The position numbers and the translations under genes were made by a program. The notes under the pieces were generated by a model. It made no database searches and was not told the origin of the DNA. It saw only the letters and a list, made by a program, of their open reading frames with translations. Below, piece by piece: positions 62,138-64,000 of a stretch of 64,000 nucleotides of DNA (position 1 is its first letter; the number at the start of each line of letters is the position of its first letter). The DNA comes from Populus alba (lineage: Eukaryota; Streptophyta; Magnoliopsida; Malpighiales; Salicaceae), in assembly GCF_005239225.2 (NCBI RefSeq), contig NC_133286.1:19110572-19174571 (forward strand), read 5' to 3'.

Positions 62138-62340
62138 TGTTTTTTTTTTTAATTTGCATGGGTGTCCGGGCTAGTTTGCGCGTACCACGACTAATCCCAC
62201 GGCTCACTGAACATCCTACAAACCCAGTAAACATGTAAGGCACCACGAGGATGACAGGCATGCACAGTGAGGTTTGAACCCATAATGAAAAGAAAGAAAA
62301 CAAGTCCCTTCAACCGCTGAGGCAAAACCTCAAGTGCAAA
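62138..62340 (-). mobile_element. tRNA-derived SINE (Au-like)
   Basis: On the minus strand: a box A-like GCCTCAGCGGTTGAAGGG (62322-62305), a box B-like GGGTTCAAACCTC (about 62283-62271), and the 3' motif GGGATTAGTCGTGGTACGCG followed by CAAACTAGCCCGGACACCC, then an A-rich tail (poly-T on the plus strand at 62139-62150). The order box A, box B, and ATTAGTCGxGGTxCGCGCAA...CCCGGACACC is what I remember for the plant Au SINE and related Salicaceae SINEs. Confidence 0.75.
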
Positions 62341-63830
62341 AATATGTTTACTCTCTCGAAATGTTGCTTCCTGGAGGTGTAGTTGGTAGTCTATTTTTCA
62401 GCCAATGCTAGCAAACTTGCCCACCTTTAAATTCTCTCGTGCTTATGGTATTTCTTCTGTCTAATGCAACCACAGACTGCCTCTGAAAATGCAACCACAG
62501 CAATGTTCAACTCGTTTTCTAGAGGGAAGATTCATTGAACTACTCAAGAGAACTCTTAAAATAGAATTTCAAGATTATAAAACGGTATGTTAACATATCG
62601 TTCACGTTAAGTGTCTATTTAGATTCAATTTGAGATTGCAGCTTGAACATAAATTAATAAAAATAAAATTATTTAAATTAATTATTTTTTTTATGTTTTC
62701 GTATCATTTTAATAATATTAAAAATAATTTTTAAATAATAAAAATATATTATTTTAATTAAAAAATATTTTAAAAAATAACAATTACACGCACAATACTA
62801 TGTTTAAGCCTTAAAATCCTTGGATTTGGTGCCTTCTGATCATGGTCATGGGCCAAGCTTTTGTTTTTTTGTTTTTCCAGTTTCCCAATAATTTGAAAAT
62901 TCGTGGTTCAACTTGTGTTTTTAAAAATTTTAATTTTTTTAAAAAATTAATATATTTTTGATGTATTTGAATTATTTTAATGTACTAATAAGAAAAATAA
63001 TTTTTAAAAAATAAAAAAATATATATTATTTTAATATATTTTAAAATAAAAAACACTATACACTTTCAAACACACACCCGTATGTGAGAAAACAGTTTTA
63101 GACCCTGCCATCACAAGCTCAAATTGGCCCAGCTAGCCTCAACACAGTCTACGGGCTCGAGTGTGCTTCACTAGCCCAACGCATCCCGGCGTGCCACCGT
63201 GCTGTTTGGGCTCGGGGATGTCTTGGTGCCAACAGGTTATTAAGTGTTGAAGTTCCTCTTTCGAAGACGATACATGCTCACCTCATGGCACAACCTCTGG
63301 TCAAACAAGGCCCACCAATCGAGGGGAACAAAATATACATCCATTAAATACAAGCACACCTCTTAGATATATTTAAAAGGAGGGTACTAGTTATTTTTAA
63401 AAAATATATTAAAATAATATTTTTATTATTTTTTAAAAATATATTTTTTATATTAATATATTAAAATATTTAAAACCACAAAAAAAAATTAAAAGTAAAA
63501 TAAAATTTAATTTAATTTTTTTAAAAAAATACTTTTAAATCACAAAAACAAATCACATAACATTACAAATAATCATCAATGATATTTTTAAAGTATGATG
63601 CTGAACTGTTGATATTTTGATTTTTAAAAAATAATTTTTGATATTAACACATTAAAACAATTTAAAAACACAAAAAAAAAAAATTAAAAAAAAAAAATTG
63701 CAAACATAAGAACTAATTATATAACACTACGATGATTGGTACAATGATCATCATCAGTAATATACACAACGCAATCATGGAACCAACAAAATCACACAAC
63801 CCATGAAACGAAAATTTATAGCAATCAATC
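62341..63830. other. Repeat-rich AT DNA
   Basis: At least four AT-rich MITE-like copies in either orientation (about 62620-62800, 62920-63080, 63390-63550, 63590-63720). A less AT-rich patch at 63100-63330 is unrecognised. No gene seen. Confidence 0.55.
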
Positions 63831-63831
63831 A

Positions 63832-64000
63832 TGAGGGGTGTAGCTTAAGTATTTAGGTCATGTGGTTGTTTTTTATAAGTCACTAGTTCGAACTTTAAAA
63901 ACCTCAAGACTATTTGAAGCTTACATGATTGTTAATTTCATGACCTATAAGATTAGTCGATATGCATGTAAGCTGGTCAGAATACCCATATTAATAAAAA
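63832..64000 (+). mobile_element. Second tRNA-derived SINE (Au-like, diverged)
   Basis: Plus strand: GGGGTGTAGCTTAAGTATTT (box A region, from 63835), AGTTCGAACTT (box B, 63885-63895), then AGATTAGTCGATATGCATG followed by TAAGCTGGTCAGAATACCC, an older version of the 3' motif of the SINE at 62138, and an A-rich tail running off the window. Confidence 0.7.

Overview
The window is nuclear DNA of a woody dicot, most likely a poplar or willow relative (Salicaceae). Evidence seen in the sequence: intron-rich plant genes (a 22-exon meiotic HORMA gene, MAP65, plant-type TOM20, CYP78A), AT-rich intergenic DNA full of MITE-like and SINE relics, a plant U6 snRNA gene with USE and TATA elements at Pol III spacing, and no prokaryotic operon structure. 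The organism assignment is an inference from remembered repeat types and was not checked by a search. All exon joins below were built by hand from splice sites, reading-frame phase and remembered family sequences.

Layout. 1-2300: AT-rich, no gene. 2370-3770 (-): decayed acyl-CoA synthetase/4CL-like pseudogene of ACOS5 type. 4850-16100 (+): a tandem cluster of four units coding for coiled-coil proteins with a C-terminal type-C response-regulator receiver (two near-identical complete genes, one decayed unit, one divergent complete gene), plus a truncated tail fragment at 13273-13728. 16808-18900 (+): small probable mitochondrial complex I protein with site II promoter motifs. 19819-20599 (-): REF/SRPP-like stress protein. 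20800-26200: repeats, including a MITE with 8-bp target duplications. 26212-31814 (-): meiotic axis gene ASY1, all 22 exons traceable. 34894-34997 (-): U6 snRNA. 36431-40302 (+): MAP65 microtubule bundler, 11 exons. 40640-40985 (-): decayed histone-fold (NF-YC/CHRAC/DPB3-like) pseudogene. 44910-48108 (+): TOM20 import receptor, 6 exons. 48398-49915: short non-autonomous LTR element. 49920-59060: gene-poor. 59188-61740 (+): CYP78A cytochrome P450, 2 exons. 61741-64000: repeats with two tRNA-derived SINEs.

The genes are independent plant genes, not an operon. The most unusual locus is the receiver cluster: each complete product starts with coiled-coil blocks (in units 1 and 2 the second block is an apparent duplicate of the first, carried on its own exon) and ends in a phospho-receiver. 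The acidic pocket is intact in unit 1, altered in unit 2 (D to H, T to A) and lost in unit 4 (DD to EY), while the phospho-acceptor Asp is kept in all. This suggests a phosphorelay-derived scaffold family drifting towards pseudo-receivers. Three introns in three different genes appear to use GC-AG splice sites, each required by the reading frame.
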